Source of the DNA: Actinomycetota bacterium
GTDB taxonomy: Bacteria; Actinomycetota; Actinomycetes; Nanopelagicales; Nanopelagicaceae
Length of the DNA stretch: 52,477 nt
NCBI GenBank assembly: GCA_947372965.1
Contig: CANBVR010000004.1
Coordinates: forward strand, 1 to 52,477
Direction of reading: 5' to 3'
In this document: piece by piece, positions 1 through 8,671 of the stretch
Layout of the letters: every line of letters starts with the position of its first letter
Position numbering within the stretch: the first letter of the stretch is position 1
Made by a program: the position numbers and the translations under genes
The notes under the pieces: model-generated
Told to the model about the DNA's origin: nothing
Databases searched by the model: none
What the model saw: only the letters and a program-made list of their open reading frames with translations

Positions 1-680
1 CCTTGCAAAACTCCCCAAAGAGCCTGATAGGGCTTACCAACTCTTTCCCTAGTCAATCGCCCATGTTCTTTTAAACATCGCTTGGCCCAAAGCCTGGTTC
101 GTTCCAAAGATTTCTCTTGGTATTTGCGGGTGTTATGCAAAGTCGTGCACTCATCGAAGGCAAAGATAATATCTGCGCCAATTTGGTGCTGAACTTGCAT
201 TGAAACTTCTGGGGTAAATCGATGCATTGATCCATCGAGATGAGATTTAAATGTCACACCATCGTCATCTACATGAGCTAATCGCTCCTTTTGATCTGCA
301 ATTACCTCATCAGATCTAAATGTCTCTTCATCCATTGCAATTACTTTTTTAAAGCCAACGCCCAACGAGAGCACTTGAAAACCACCGCTATCGGTGTAAG
401 TAGGGCCAGACCAATTCATAAACTTTCCAAGGCCGCCAGCTTCATCAATTAGATCTGGACCAGGTTGGAGGTAGAGGTGGTAGGCATTTGAAAGAATTGC
501 TTGCGCTTGCAAATCCTTCATAGATTCTGGCAATACTGACTTAACTGTTGCTTTAGTTCCTACTGGAATAAAGGCGGGAGTTTGGATTTCACCGTGTGGT
601 GTTGAGATAGTTCCCGCACGGCCTTGAAGATCACCTGAGCTGGATAATTCTTTTTCAATCTTGAATCCAAACTCGCTCAT
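1..680 (-). CDS. tgt: Queuine tRNA-ribosyltransferase (tRNA-guanine transglycosylase), 5' part only
   Basis: Exchanges guanine at tRNA position 34 for a queuine or preQ1 base. The first 226 residues are visible and the C-terminal part, including the nucleophilic Asp and the zinc site, lies outside the window. Seen: PAFIPVGT near residue 36, the substrate-binding TDSGGFQ motif near residue 96 with Asp97, SHLDGS, and AFDECT where the family usually has FDECP. Start chosen at the ATG at 680; on the minus strand a GATAAT hexamer ends 6 nt before it, so the mRNA may be leaderless. The divergent permease gene starts only 18 bp away. Family assignment is firm; completeness cannot be judged. Confidence 0.95.
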   Translation of the reverse strand, partial: MSEFGFKIEKELSSSGDLQGRAGTISTPHGEIQTPAFIPVGTKATVKSVLPESMKDLQAQAILSNAYHLYLQPGPDLIDEAGGLGKFMNWSGPTYTDSGGFQVLSLGVGFKKVIAMDEETFRSDEVIADQKERLAHVDDDGVTFKSHLDGSMHRFTPEVSMQVQHQIGADIIFAFDECTTLHNTRKYQEKSLERTRLWAKRCLKEHGRLTRERVGKPYQALWGVLQ

Positions 681-685
681 GTGGC

Positions 686-692
686 TATTATC
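686..692. promoter_or_regulatory. Shared bidirectional -10 region between tgt and the ABC permease
   Basis: On the plus strand TATTAT (686-691) ends 7 nt before the permease ATG at 699. On the minus strand GATAAT (687-692) ends 6 nt before the tgt ATG at 680. The two -10-like hexamers overlap on opposite strands, so only one polymerase could melt the site at a time. A minus-strand TTGTTG lies 16 bp upstream as a possible -35; the plus-strand -35 is weak. Promoter activity is inferred from position and consensus only. Confidence 0.6.
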
Positions 693-698
693 TACCCC

Positions 699-1682
699 AT
701 GAGCGCTACAACAAACCTAAGCAGCCTTAGCAGCCAAGGTAACGGTGCCACTGTGGAATTGGCTCAGCGAAGCCCGCGTCAGATCGCTTGGATTCGATTA
801 AAGCGAAATAAAGTTGCAATGGTTTCTGCAGGTGTGGCCCTGTTCTTTGTTGCAATTGCATTCTTAGCGCCGGTAATTACCGGACTTTTCCACGTCGATA
901 ACACCACCCTTTACTTAGATCGCTTAAAGGACGGCCAACCTATAGGGGTCGCCGGTGGCATCAGCTGGGCGCATCCATTTGGTATTGAGCCTGGTGCTGG
1001 ACGAGATTTAATGGCGCTCCTGCTTTATGGATCTCGGATCTCATTTTCGATTGCGATTATTACTGCAATTACTTATGTTGGAATTGGTCTTGTGCTTGGA
1101 ATTTCAGCCGCATATATTGGCGGCGCACTGGATTCAGTTATCGGTCGAATTGCCGATTTCCTACTTTCTTTCCCGACAACATTTATGTTTGTTGCCCTTA
1201 GCGTTCCGCTAACCATGCGCGTGGAGGCGCTAGGAATTGCGAAAGATAACGGCGCACGAATTGTTGTTATGGTTTTAATTCTCACGGTATTTAGCTGGCC
1301 TGGTTTCTTCCGAGTCGTGCGTTCCCAAGTTCTAAGTTTGCGCGAACGTGAATTTGTCTTAGCAGCTAGCGCTCTTGGTGCATCTAGATCTCGAATTATC
1401 TTTAAAGAGTTACTTCCAAATCTTTGGCCGCTTGCAATTATTTATCTCTCGATTTCTCTGCCTGGGTATCTTGCCGCCGAAGCAGTCTTCTCATTCCTCG
1501 GGGTGGGTGTTCAAGCTCCTAGTTCAACTTGGGGTCTGGTATTAAATGATGCCTCTTCATTTTGGCAACGCGACCCGGCTTATCTTGCTATCCCGGCCGG
1601 AATGGTGATCGTCGTAGTTCTCTCCTTAAACCTGCTTGGTGATGGCCTACGTGACGCACTTGATCCAAAATCTGACCGATAA
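699..1682 (+). CDS. Dipeptide/oligopeptide ABC transporter permease (DppC/OppC type)
   Basis: Inner-membrane permease of a peptide importer, 327 aa. Seen: a short polar N-terminus, a first membrane helix around residues 38-60, an extracytoplasmic loop, then the BPD_transp_1 region with several helices. The EAA loop (LAASALGASRSRIIFKELLP) lies near residues 220-240 and docks onto the ATPases. An in-frame GTG at 681 exists, but ATG 699 is preferred because TATTAT ends 7 nt before it, which suits a leaderless start. It precedes the binding-protein gene by 88 bp, and that gene has its own promoter. The split order C-A-B-D-F, rather than A-B-C-D-F, is a small oddity. The substrate cannot be read from sequence. 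Confidence 0.92.
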   Translation: MSATTNLSSLSSQGNGATVELAQRSPRQIAWIRLKRNKVAMVSAGVALFFVAIAFLAPVITGLFHVDNTTLYLDRLKDGQPIGVAGGISWAHPFGIEPGAGRDLMALLLYGSRISFSIAIITAITYVGIGLVLGISAAYIGGALDSVIGRIADFLLSFPTTFMFVALSVPLTMRVEALGIAKDNGARIVVMVLILTVFSWPGFFRVVRSQVLSLREREFVLAASALGASRSRIIFKELLPNLWPLAIIYLSISLPGYLAAEAVFSFLGVGVQAPSSTWGLVLNDASSFWQRDPAYLAIPAGMVIVVVLSLNLLGDGLRDALDPKSDR

Positions 1683-1689
1683 ATAACCC

Positions 1690-1718
1690 TTATTTTTTCC
1701 TAAGTTACCTACTATTAT
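1690..1718 (+). promoter_or_regulatory. Candidate promoter of the binding-protein gene
   Basis: TTATTT (1690-1695), a 17 bp spacer and TATTAT (1713-1718) predict a start near 1725. That gives a leader of about 46 nt holding a palindrome and a GAGG ribosome-binding site. Separate promotion of the binding protein is typical for ABC importers. Consensus match only. Confidence 0.5.
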
Positions 1719-1731
1719 CACTCACAATCAG

Positions 1732-1747
1732 GCAGCCAGCTGGCTGC
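1732..1747. repeat. Perfect 16-bp palindrome in the 5' leader of the binding-protein gene
   Basis: GCAGCCAGCTGGCTGC reads identically on both strands. It sits just downstream of the predicted start near 1725 and 23 bp before the ATG at 1771. It could be a repressor operator or fold into a short RNA stem. No T-run follows, so it is not a standard terminator. Confidence 0.6.
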
Positions 1748-1770
1748 TCCTTCGATAGATGAGGATATAA

Positions 1771-3519
1771 ATGGCTGAAATCAAAGCTGGGGGTTCTCGC
1801 AATAAGGTAATCGCAATTGTTGCTGCGATTGTCGTAATTGCTGCGGGCGCTTTCGTTGTATCTAGTAAATCCGGGAACAAGTCCGGAACCATTTACTACA
1901 TAACCAACGCCCAACAACTAAACCACCTTGACCCACAACGTGTTTACACCGGTCAAGACATTGCATTCCTAAATACCTACCTATACCGCACACTGGTTAG
2001 CTACAACCCAGTTGCTGGCAAGGACTCTTCAAAGCTAGTTCCCGATCTAGCAACTGACATTGGTACCGCTACTGATGGTGGCAAGACTTGGTCTTGGACC
2101 CTGAAGAGTGGAATTAAGTGGTCTGATGGAACTGATCTAACTTGCGAAGATGTTAAATACGGAATTTCTCGTATTTTTGCAACCGATGTAATTCTCGACG
2201 GTCCTACTTATGCACTTCAACTTCTTGACATCCCAGCTGATGCCAAGGGAGTTTCTGCTTACGCAGGTCCATACAAGAAGACCGGCCAAGATCTATACGA
2301 CAAGGCCGTTACCTGTTCTGGTAACACCATCACCATGCACCTAAAGAAGGCTGTCGGTGACTTCAACTACTTCGGTTCATACCCAGCAGTTGCACCTGTA
2401 AAGGCTTCAGCCGATAACGGAGATAAGTACGACCTAAAGCCAATGGGCACCGGTCCTTACATGATCTCTTACTTCAAGGCTGGCGATAAGTTAGATCTAG
2501 TTCGCAACAAGTACTGGGATAAGAAGACGGATGCAATCCGTCCGGCCTATCCAAACGAAGTAATCCTTCGTTTCGGAATCTCAGAAGATGTTCGCGACCA
2601 GATGTTCTTGAAGGATTCACAGCCAAACGCTGTTAACTACGATCAAGGGCTACAAGCTCCAAATAACAACAACAAGGTCTTCCACACCGATGCTAAGTAC
2701 AAGGGTCGCGGAATTAACGTCCTTGGACCATTCGTTCGTTATTGGACTGCAAATGTTTCCAAGGGCCACCTAGATTGCCTAGATGTTCGTAAGGCTGTCT
2801 TCTTTGCAATCAACCTACAATCAATCATCGATCTAAATGGTGGATCTGATTTGTATGGCGCTCCTGCTGATAGCCCAATCTCTCCATCAATTGCTACTGA
2901 CTATGCGCCAACTACCGGCAATATTCACGATGCAAACTGGAAGATCACTGGAAATCCTGACTACGCAAAGACACTTCTTGCTAAGGCAAAGAGTTCATGT
3001 CCTGCGGCTTATGCCAAGGCGACACAATCAGGTATCTACTTTGATATGGCTAAGACAGCAACCAACGAAAAGGCCGCTGCTCTAATTAAGTCAGCAATGG
3101 AAGCTGCTGGAATGGTTGCCAAGTTCAATCTAATTGAGCCAGGCGTTTACTATCCAACAGTTATGAACCCAGCAAAGCAGGGTGACATCACTCGTGCTGG
3201 TTGGGCTGCTGACTGGGCAAATGCCTCAACAGTTATTCCACCACTATTTATCAAAGATGGTGGCTTTAACCTAAACCAGAACTGGGATGATCCTGTTTAC
3301 AAGGACTTCGCAGCGAAGGTATCTGCCGCACAAGGTGAAACCGATCGCGCTAAGCAAGCTTCTGAATGGAAGGCACTTGCTCAAACCGTTATGGATCAGT
3401 ACTGGACCATAATGCCGATCTTCACCAAGCAGCAGTTCGAGTGGGGTTCAAAGATCGCTGGTACAGATTTCTGGATGCCTAACGGCGCCCTGCTGTACCC
3501 ATCAATGCACCTTAAGTAA
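1771..3519 (+). CDS. Peptide ABC transporter substrate-binding protein (SBP family 5)
   Basis: Extracytoplasmic solute receptor, 582 aa. It has the family 5 pattern: NHLDPQRVYTG near the N-terminus, PDLATDIG, WTLKSGIKWSDGTDLTCEDV, GTGPYMI, and a C-terminal LAQTVMDQYWTIMPIF. Residues 13-31 form one hydrophobic segment. No lipobox cysteine follows it, so the protein may be held by an uncleaved N-terminal anchor rather than a lipid, which is unusual for a Gram-positive receptor. Start ATG 1771 has GAGG about 8 nt upstream. A strong hairpin follows the stop, fitting higher expression than the downstream permease and ATPase genes. Fold and role are firm; the ligand (dipeptide, oligopeptide or other) is unknown. 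Confidence 0.92.
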   Translation: MAEIKAGGSRNKVIAIVAAIVVIAAGAFVVSSKSGNKSGTIYYITNAQQLNHLDPQRVYTGQDIAFLNTYLYRTLVSYNPVAGKDSSKLVPDLATDIGTATDGGKTWSWTLKSGIKWSDGTDLTCEDVKYGISRIFATDVILDGPTYALQLLDIPADAKGVSAYAGPYKKTGQDLYDKAVTCSGNTITMHLKKAVGDFNYFGSYPAVAPVKASADNGDKYDLKPMGTGPYMISYFKAGDKLDLVRNKYWDKKTDAIRPAYPNEVILRFGISEDVRDQMFLKDSQPNAVNYDQGLQAPNNNNKVFHTDAKYKGRGINVLGPFVRYWTANVSKGHLDCLDVRKAVFFAINLQSIIDLNGGSDLYGAPADSPISPSIATDYAPTTGNIHDANWKITGNPDYAKTLLAKAKSSCPAAYAKATQSGIYFDMAKTATNEKAAALIKSAMEAAGMVAKFNLIEPGVYYPTVMNPAKQGDITRAGWAADWANASTVIPPLFIKDGGFNLNQNWDDPVYKDFAAKVSAAQGETDRAKQASEWKALAQTVMDQYWTIMPIFTKQQFEWGSKIAGTDFWMPNGALLYPSMHLK

Positions 3520-3535
3520 GAGAAAGAAGTAAAAG

Positions 3536-3563
3536 GGGAGAGCGCTCGTGTGAGCGCTCTCCC
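3536..3563 (+). terminator. Intercistronic hairpin after the binding-protein gene
   Basis: A 12-bp perfect stem (GGGAGAGCGCTC / GAGCGCTCTCCC) closes a GTGT tetraloop, 16 nt after the stop codon. The tract after it is TCTTCTAATTA rather than a clean U-run. It could be a leaky terminator or an mRNA-stabilising stem; either would raise receptor levels relative to the downstream permease. Confidence 0.7.
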
Positions 3564-3597
3564 TCTTCTAATTACGATATTTATTTAGAAAGATCGG

Positions 3598-3609
3598 TAT
3601 CTTTACAAC
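3598..3609 (+). promoter_or_regulatory. Candidate -10 for a leaderless permease-B transcript
   Basis: TATCTT (3598-3603) is followed by 6 nt and then ATG 3610. No Shine-Dalgarno sequence is seen in front of the ATG. No good -35 is visible. It may supply extra transcription after the hairpin at 3536-3563. Confidence 0.4.
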
Positions 3610-4608
3610 ATGTTGAAGTACATATCCAAACGCGTTTTCTACGCCTTTGTGATGCTCTTTGTTCTCAGCATGGTTGTTTATTTAATTTTCGGCCTTGTGC
3701 CAATTGATCCGGCGAAACTTTCTTGTGGCACTCACTGCAACCCCGTTGTAGTTGAGGCAAATCGACATCGCCTTGGTCTAGATATTCCACTTTGGCATCA
3801 ATGGTGGAATTTCATCATGGGCCTCTTCCAAGGTCGCACTTACGGTGAAGGCGCAGCAATGATCCATTGCCCAGCTCCGGCATTTGGCTATTCATTTCCA
3901 AACAATGCCTGCGTTACAGAAGTAATGGCTGGCGCATTTCCATTTACGTTCACCCTCGCAGTTGGCGCTTTTATTCTCTGGATGACGATCGGAATCTCAT
4001 TCGGAATCCTGGCGGCCCGCAAAAAGGGAACCTATATCGACCGCCTTAGTACGGCCTTCGTCCTGATCGGATCATCACTTCCAATCTTTATTCTCGGACT
4101 CCTTATCTACATCACCGCATTTTTGCTCCACCTAATTGATCCAATTACACAGGGAACTTGGGTCTCGCCACTTTCCGACCCAATTGGGTTTTTTAGAAAC
4201 TTTATCTTTGCCTGGATTACCTTGGCGCTGGCATACGCCGCGATATATACCCGACTTACCCGAAGCAATGTCATTGAAACTTCTACAGAGGATTACATCC
4301 GCACTGCACGGGCAAAGGGAGTGGCAGAGCGCGATGTTTTATATCGGCACAATTTGCGCACTGCACTTGCGCCACTTATTACAAACGCTGGTTTGGATTT
4401 CGGCGGGCTTCTCGGAGGTGCAATCATTACCGAGCGCGTCTTCCAGTTGCCGGGCCTTGGTTACATGTCGATCAAAGCTGTTTTGCGAGATTATGACCTG
4501 CCACTAATTATGGGAACCACGCTCTTGGCCGCAGCATTTTTCATCTTCTTTAATTTGATTGTAGATATTGCATATGCCTACCTAGATCCTAGGGTGCGGC
4601 TAAATTGA
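3610..4608 (+). CDS. Dipeptide/oligopeptide ABC transporter permease (DppB/OppB type)
   Basis: Second membrane subunit of the peptide importer, 332 aa. It opens with the classic MLKYISKRVFYAF... helix (residues 7-29), followed by a long extracytoplasmic loop with several cysteines (SCGTHC near residue 38, then a second Cys pair), and the BPD_transp_1 domain from about residue 105. The EAA loop RTARAKGVAERDVLYRHNLR lies near residues 235-255, and the C-terminal YAYLDPRVR is typical. The next gene's TTG start overlaps this stop codon (TTGA), indicating translational coupling. No clear Shine-Dalgarno sequence precedes the ATG. Confidence 0.93.
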   Translation: MLKYISKRVFYAFVMLFVLSMVVYLIFGLVPIDPAKLSCGTHCNPVVVEANRHRLGLDIPLWHQWWNFIMGLFQGRTYGEGAAMIHCPAPAFGYSFPNNACVTEVMAGAFPFTFTLAVGAFILWMTIGISFGILAARKKGTYIDRLSTAFVLIGSSLPIFILGLLIYITAFLLHLIDPITQGTWVSPLSDPIGFFRNFIFAWITLALAYAAIYTRLTRSNVIETSTEDYIRTARAKGVAERDVLYRHNLRTALAPLITNAGLDFGGLLGGAIITERVFQLPGLGYMSIKAVLRDYDLPLIMGTTLLAAAFFIFFNLIVDIAYAYLDPRVRLN

Positions 4609-5615
4609 GCCACTTACTTGAAGTCAAGAATTTATCTGTTGCATTCCCAACTGAAGATGGTTTGGTTCAGGCAACTGATGATCTCTCCTTCCATGTTGAC
4701 TTAGGTGAAACTTTGGCCATTGTTGGTGAATCTGGCTCTGGAAAGTCAGTTTCTAGCATGGCGATTATGGGACTTCACAATCCAAAGAGCACCCAGATTT
4801 CTGGCCAAGTTTTAATTTCATCACTCGGGCATTCAACAGATGTTGTAACCGCCTCGTCCGAGGAAGTGCGTCGCCTTCGAGGTGGAACGGTATCCATGAT
4901 CTTTCAAGATCCGATGTCAGCACTTCATCCATATTTCACAATCGGAAATCAAATCTCTGAAGCATGGCTTTTGCATAATGATGGAACCAAGGCCGATGCC
5001 CGCAAGAAGGCAATTGAGATGTTAGATCTAGTTGGGATTTCAGATGCCAGTAACCGCGTCGATGCCTACCCACACCAATTTTCTGGTGGAATGCGCCAAC
5101 GCGTAATGATCGCTATGGCGTTGGTAAATCACCCAAAGATTTTGATTGCTGATGAGCCAACCACAGCCCTTGATGTAACAGTCCAAGCCCAGATCTTAAA
5201 ATTGCTTAAGGATATGCAGCACGAATTTAATATGGCAGTTATTTTAATTACCCACGATCTTGGGGTAGTTGCTGAAGTGGCCGATCGCGTAAACGTTATG
5301 TATGCCGGGCGATTAGTTGAAGAAGGATCAGTTAATGAGATTTACAAGAACCCGGTCCATCCGTACACAATTGGTTTGCTCGCATCAGTGCCTCGTGTTG
5401 ATCAAGCTCATGGAACCAGACTTAAGACAATTCCGGGCCAGCCACCATCGCTAATTTCACTACCTGGTGGATGTGCATTCGAGCCTCGCTGTGAATTTGC
5501 CAAGTTTGTCCCAGGAAATCTTTGTAAAACTACCCGCCCACAAGTTGAAGAAAAACATACTGGCCATTTGGCCCGGTGCCACTTAAGCGCCGCAGAGATT
5601 AAGGCTCACCAATGA
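4605..5615 (+). CDS. Peptide ABC transporter ATP-binding protein (DppD/OppD type)
   Basis: Cytoplasmic ATPase subunit, 336 aa. Walker A GESGSGKS near residues 41-48, signature SGGMRQR near 160, Walker B ILIADEPT near 180, switch His in LITHDLGVVAEVADR. The C-terminal extension carries HPYT and a cysteine cluster (GCAFEPRC...LC...C) typical of oligopeptide-type ATPases. TTG is the most likely start, as it overlaps the preceding stop by the TTGA quartet. The downstream ATPase overlaps by 4 bp (ATGA). Subtype is clear; substrate is not. Confidence 0.93.
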   Translation: MSHLLEVKNLSVAFPTEDGLVQATDDLSFHVDLGETLAIVGESGSGKSVSSMAIMGLHNPKSTQISGQVLISSLGHSTDVVTASSEEVRRLRGGTVSMIFQDPMSALHPYFTIGNQISEAWLLHNDGTKADARKKAIEMLDLVGISDASNRVDAYPHQFSGGMRQRVMIAMALVNHPKILIADEPTTALDVTVQAQILKLLKDMQHEFNMAVILITHDLGVVAEVADRVNVMYAGRLVEEGSVNEIYKNPVHPYTIGLLASVPRVDQAHGTRLKTIPGQPPSLISLPGGCAFEPRCEFAKFVPGNLCKTTRPQVEEKHTGHLARCHLSAAEIKAHQ

Positions 5616-6583
5616 GTGAAAACATTTTAGAAGTCTCAAATCTAAGAAAATATTTTGATATTAGCGGCGGCATTATTGGTAGAAAGCGTCACACCGTAAA
5701 AGCAGTAGATGGCGTTGATTTGACCGTTGCCAAAGGTGAAACCGTGGGCCTTGTAGGTGAGTCTGGTTGTGGAAAGACCACTGTCGGGCGCACAATTTTA
5801 AAGCTCTACGAACCAACTGCCGGGTCCATAATTTTTGAAGGCGAAGATATAACTAAATACTCGCAACGAAAGATGAAGCCGCTTCGCGCACAGATGCAGA
5901 TGATCTTTCAAGATCCATATTCCTCGCTAAATCCAAGACATACCGTTGGCGACATTGTTGCGGCATCTTTTGCCATCCACAAAGTAACGCCCGAAGGTGG
6001 CGTTAAGAAAACTGTCCAAGGGTTGCTAGAAAGAGTCGGACTAAATCCAGAACACATTAATCGATTCCCACATGAATTCTCCGGTGGCCAGCGCCAGCGA
6101 ATTGGCATTGCACGCGCGATTGCACTTCGCCCAAAGTTGATCATTGCTGATGAGCCGGTCTCGGCTCTGGATGTTTCAATTCAGGCCCAGGTTGTAAATT
6201 TGCTAGATGATCTTCAAAGTGAATTTGGTCTTTCTTATTTGATCGTCGCCCATGACCTTTCAGTAGTACAACACATCTCTGACCGCGTCGTCGTCATGTA
6301 CCTTGGCAAAGTTATGGAGGTGGCAAGGACGGAAGATCTATTTAAGAGTCCGCACCACCCATACACAAAGGCGCTACTTTCAGCGGTGCCGATCCCAGAT
6401 CCGACTATCGAACGAAGTCGCGAACGAATTACTTTGGTCGGCGATCTACCAAGTCCAGCTAATCCTCCAACGGGTTGCGTATTCAATACCCGTTGTTGGA
6501 AAGCACAAGATATTTGCCGAAATTCGGTTCCTGCGCAACGAACTGTTGGAACTTCTACAGTTGCATGTCATTTCCCCGAATAG
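5612..6583 (+). CDS. Peptide ABC transporter ATP-binding protein (DppF/OppF type)
   Basis: Second ATPase of the importer, 323 aa. Walker A GESGCGKT near residues 49-56, Q-loop [14 protein letters not shown], signature SGGQRQR, Walker [13 protein letters not shown], switch HDLSVV. The C-terminal Cys cluster (GCVFNTRC...C...C) is present. It is longer at the N-terminus, with a RKYFDISGG stretch typical of OppF. It is the last gene of the operon and converges on the metallopeptidase gene with 53 bp between stops. That gap holds GCCTTTAAAGGC but no clear terminator. Confidence 0.93.
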   Translation: MSENILEVSNLRKYFDISGGIIGRKRHTVKAVDGVDLTVAKGETVGLVGESGCGKTTVGRTILKLYEPTAGSIIFEGEDITKYSQRKMKPLRAQMQMIFQDPYSSLNPRHTVGDIVAASFAIHKVTPEGGVKKTVQGLLERVGLNPEHINRFPHEFSGGQRQRIGIARAIALRPKLIIADEPVSALDVSIQAQVVNLLDDLQSEFGLSYLIVAHDLSVVQHISDRVVVMYLGKVMEVARTEDLFKSPHHPYTKALLSAVPIPDPTIERSRERITLVGDLPSPANPPTGCVFNTRCWKAQDICRNSVPAQRTVGTSTVACHFPE

Positions 6584-6636
6584 GGCTAAAAACTGCCTTT
6601 AAAGGCGAATAATCGCTATTTCTGAGGGCAAAATCT

Positions 6637-8616
6637 CTACCAGATGCGAATTCGTTCACTTTCCGGCAGATAAAGCGCATCACTTTGCTTAACCGAGAAC
6701 GCTTCATAAAACTCATTTAGGTTTCGCACAACCTGGTTACAGCGAAATTCGTCAGGGGAGTGCGGATCGGTCGCGACCCGACGACGTACCTCTTCCGGAC
6801 GCATCTTCTGCCGCCAACATTGGGCCCAACCCATAAAGAGTCTTTGTGCGCCAGTCAAGCCATCAATCACCGGTGCGGCCTTGCCACCCAAAGAAAGCTC
6901 GTAGGCCTTGATGGCAATTGTGAGACCACCAAGGTCGCCAATATTTTCACCGATCGTCAGTGCACCATTGACGTGCACATCAGGTGCCTCCGATGGATGG
7001 AGCTCTTCGTACTGTGCGATCAAAGCGTTGGCGCGCTTTTCAAATTCGATGCGATCGTTATCGGTCCACCAGTTATTTAAATTTCCATCGCCATCATATT
7101 TTGATCCCTGGTCATCAAAGCCATGGCCAATTTCGTGGCCGATTACCGCACCGATCCCACCATAGTTCGCGGCATCATCGGCAGCGAGGTCGAAGAAAGG
7201 TGGTTGAAGAATTGCAGCCGGGAAAACTATCTCATTCATGCCTGGCATGTAATAGGCGTTGACAGTTTGTGGCGTCATCAACCATTCAGCCCGATCGACC
7301 GGAGCGCCGATTTTTGCATATTCAAAATCTTGATTGAATTTTGCAACGCGGGCTAGATTGCCCAAGAGATCATCGCGCGTAATTTCTAATTTCGAATAAT
7401 CGCGCCATTTGTCAGGGTAGCCAATTTTCGGGGTGAATTTATCGAGCTTTTCAAAGGCCCTTGCCTTGGTTTCTGGACTCATCCAATTTAGGGCTGCGAT
7501 ATCAACTCGGTAGGCCTCGATTAAATTTGCAACCAAAGTAACCATGCGCGTTTTTGCGGCAGGTGGGAAATGTCGTTCTACATAAATCTGGCCAACGGCC
7601 TCACCAAGGGATCCTTCAACTAGGGAAACACCACGCTTCCATCTCGCCTTTAACTCTGGCGTGCCCGAGAGAATTGTTCCGTAAAAGGCGAAGTTTTCAT
7701 TTACAAACTCACTGCTCAAAGCCGAGGCAGCGCTAGAGAGTAAATGCCAAGTCAGCCACGAACTCCAAGCTGATAGATCAAAATCGGAAAGTAATTTTCC
7801 AAGGCCAGTGAAAAACGAGGGTTGTCGGACAATTACTTTTTCCATCACGTTGCGCGGGGTCTGACTTGAAGCTAGCCAGAGTTCCCAATCAAATCCATTT
7901 GATGATGCCGCAAGTTCGGCAAAGCTCATCTTGTTGTAGGTCAAAGTGGCATCACGATCTTGAACTTGGTCCCAGTGGCTGGCAGCAATTTTGGTTTCTA
8001 GATCCAATATCTGCTTTGCACGATCAGATGGATTTGAAACCTTAGCCAAGGTAAACATTTTTTCCATGTGAGCCAAGAAGGCGGCGCGAATTTCGGCAAA
8101 CTCCTCTTCGCGGTAGTAGGCCTCATCTGGCAGAGAGAGTCCAGACTGACCGATGTAAACGATATTGGTATCGGAAGCCATATTGTCGGTTGTGATGTAC
8201 TGATAGAAGAGTCCACCAAGGCCACGAGATTCAAAGTCGCCTAGAGTCTGGTGAAAATCTTTTACATCCCTAATCGAAAGCGCTCGATCTAGATCAACTT
8301 GGATCGGGGAGAGGCCCAACTTTTCAATCTCTGATTCGGCCATAAATGAGCCATATAGATCGCCAACCTTGGCCGCCACACTTCCCGGTGCGCTATTGCT
8401 TGCGGCCAGGTCTTCAATAATTTCACGAACGTGCGCTTCGGCTTGTTGATAGAGCGCGTAGAAAGCGCCATCGGAGGAACGGTCAGATGGAATAACTGCG
8501 TTATCTATCCAAGTGCCATTTACGTGGCGATAGAGATCATCCTGCGGGCGGACAGAGGATTTAATGTGGGCTAAATCGATGCCGCTCTTAGCACTTTGGT
8601 TTTGCGCGTTACTCAT
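6637..8616 (-). CDS. pepO: M13 family zinc metallopeptidase (neprilysin/PepO type)
   Basis: Endopeptidase that cuts oligopeptides, 659 aa, the usual length of bacterial PepO. Zinc motif HEIGH near residues 493-497 in IGHEIGHGFDDQGSKYD, the third ligand motif GENIGDLGGL near residue 550, the substrate-binding NAYYMPGMNEIVFPAAILQ upstream, and a C-terminal CRQKMRPEEVR region. No signal peptide or membrane helix is seen, so it is probably cytoplasmic and could digest peptides brought in by the neighbouring ABC importer (inference). TAGGCT ends 7 nt before ATG 8616, which fits a leaderless start. It is divergent from the marR gene. Confidence 0.95.
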   Translation of the reverse strand: MSNAQNQSAKSGIDLAHIKSSVRPQDDLYRHVNGTWIDNAVIPSDRSSDGAFYALYQQAEAHVREIIEDLAASNSAPGSVAAKVGDLYGSFMAESEIEKLGLSPIQVDLDRALSIRDVKDFHQTLGDFESRGLGGLFYQYITTDNMASDTNIVYIGQSGLSLPDEAYYREEEFAEIRAAFLAHMEKMFTLAKVSNPSDRAKQILDLETKIAASHWDQVQDRDATLTYNKMSFAELAASSNGFDWELWLASSQTPRNVMEKVIVRQPSFFTGLGKLLSDFDLSAWSSWLTWHLLSSAASALSSEFVNENFAFYGTILSGTPELKARWKRGVSLVEGSLGEAVGQIYVERHFPPAAKTRMVTLVANLIEAYRVDIAALNWMSPETKARAFEKLDKFTPKIGYPDKWRDYSKLEITRDDLLGNLARVAKFNQDFEYAKIGAPVDRAEWLMTPQTVNAYYMPGMNEIVFPAAILQPPFFDLAADDAANYGGIGAVIGHEIGHGFDDQGSKYDGDGNLNNWWTDNDRIEFEKRANALIAQYEELHPSEAPDVHVNGALTIGENIGDLGGLTIAIKAYELSLGGKAAPVIDGLTGAQRLFMGWAQCWRQKMRPEEVRRRVATDPHSPDEFRCNQVVRNLNEFYEAFSVKQSDALYLPESERIRIW

Positions 8617-8635
8617 GCGTCAGAGCCTATAACAA

Positions 8636-8664
8636 TTGGAAGTAATTCAACTTTCAACTAAACT
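8636..8664 (+). promoter_or_regulatory. Promoter of the marR-type gene
   Basis: TTGGAA (8636-8641), an exact 17 bp spacer and TAAACT (8659-8664), then 7 nt to ATG 8672. This is one of the cleanest promoters in the window and predicts a leaderless mRNA. It also argues that the longer reading from the TTG at 8636 is not the true start. Being divergent from pepO, the region is a natural place for autoregulation, though I see no strong palindrome. Confidence 0.65.
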
Positions 8665-8671
8665 TCGGCAC

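Noticed and set aside
6595-6606. GCCTTTAAAGGC as a terminator between the ABC operon and pepO
   Set aside because: Perfect palindrome with no loop and no T-run; too short to be a convincing terminator.
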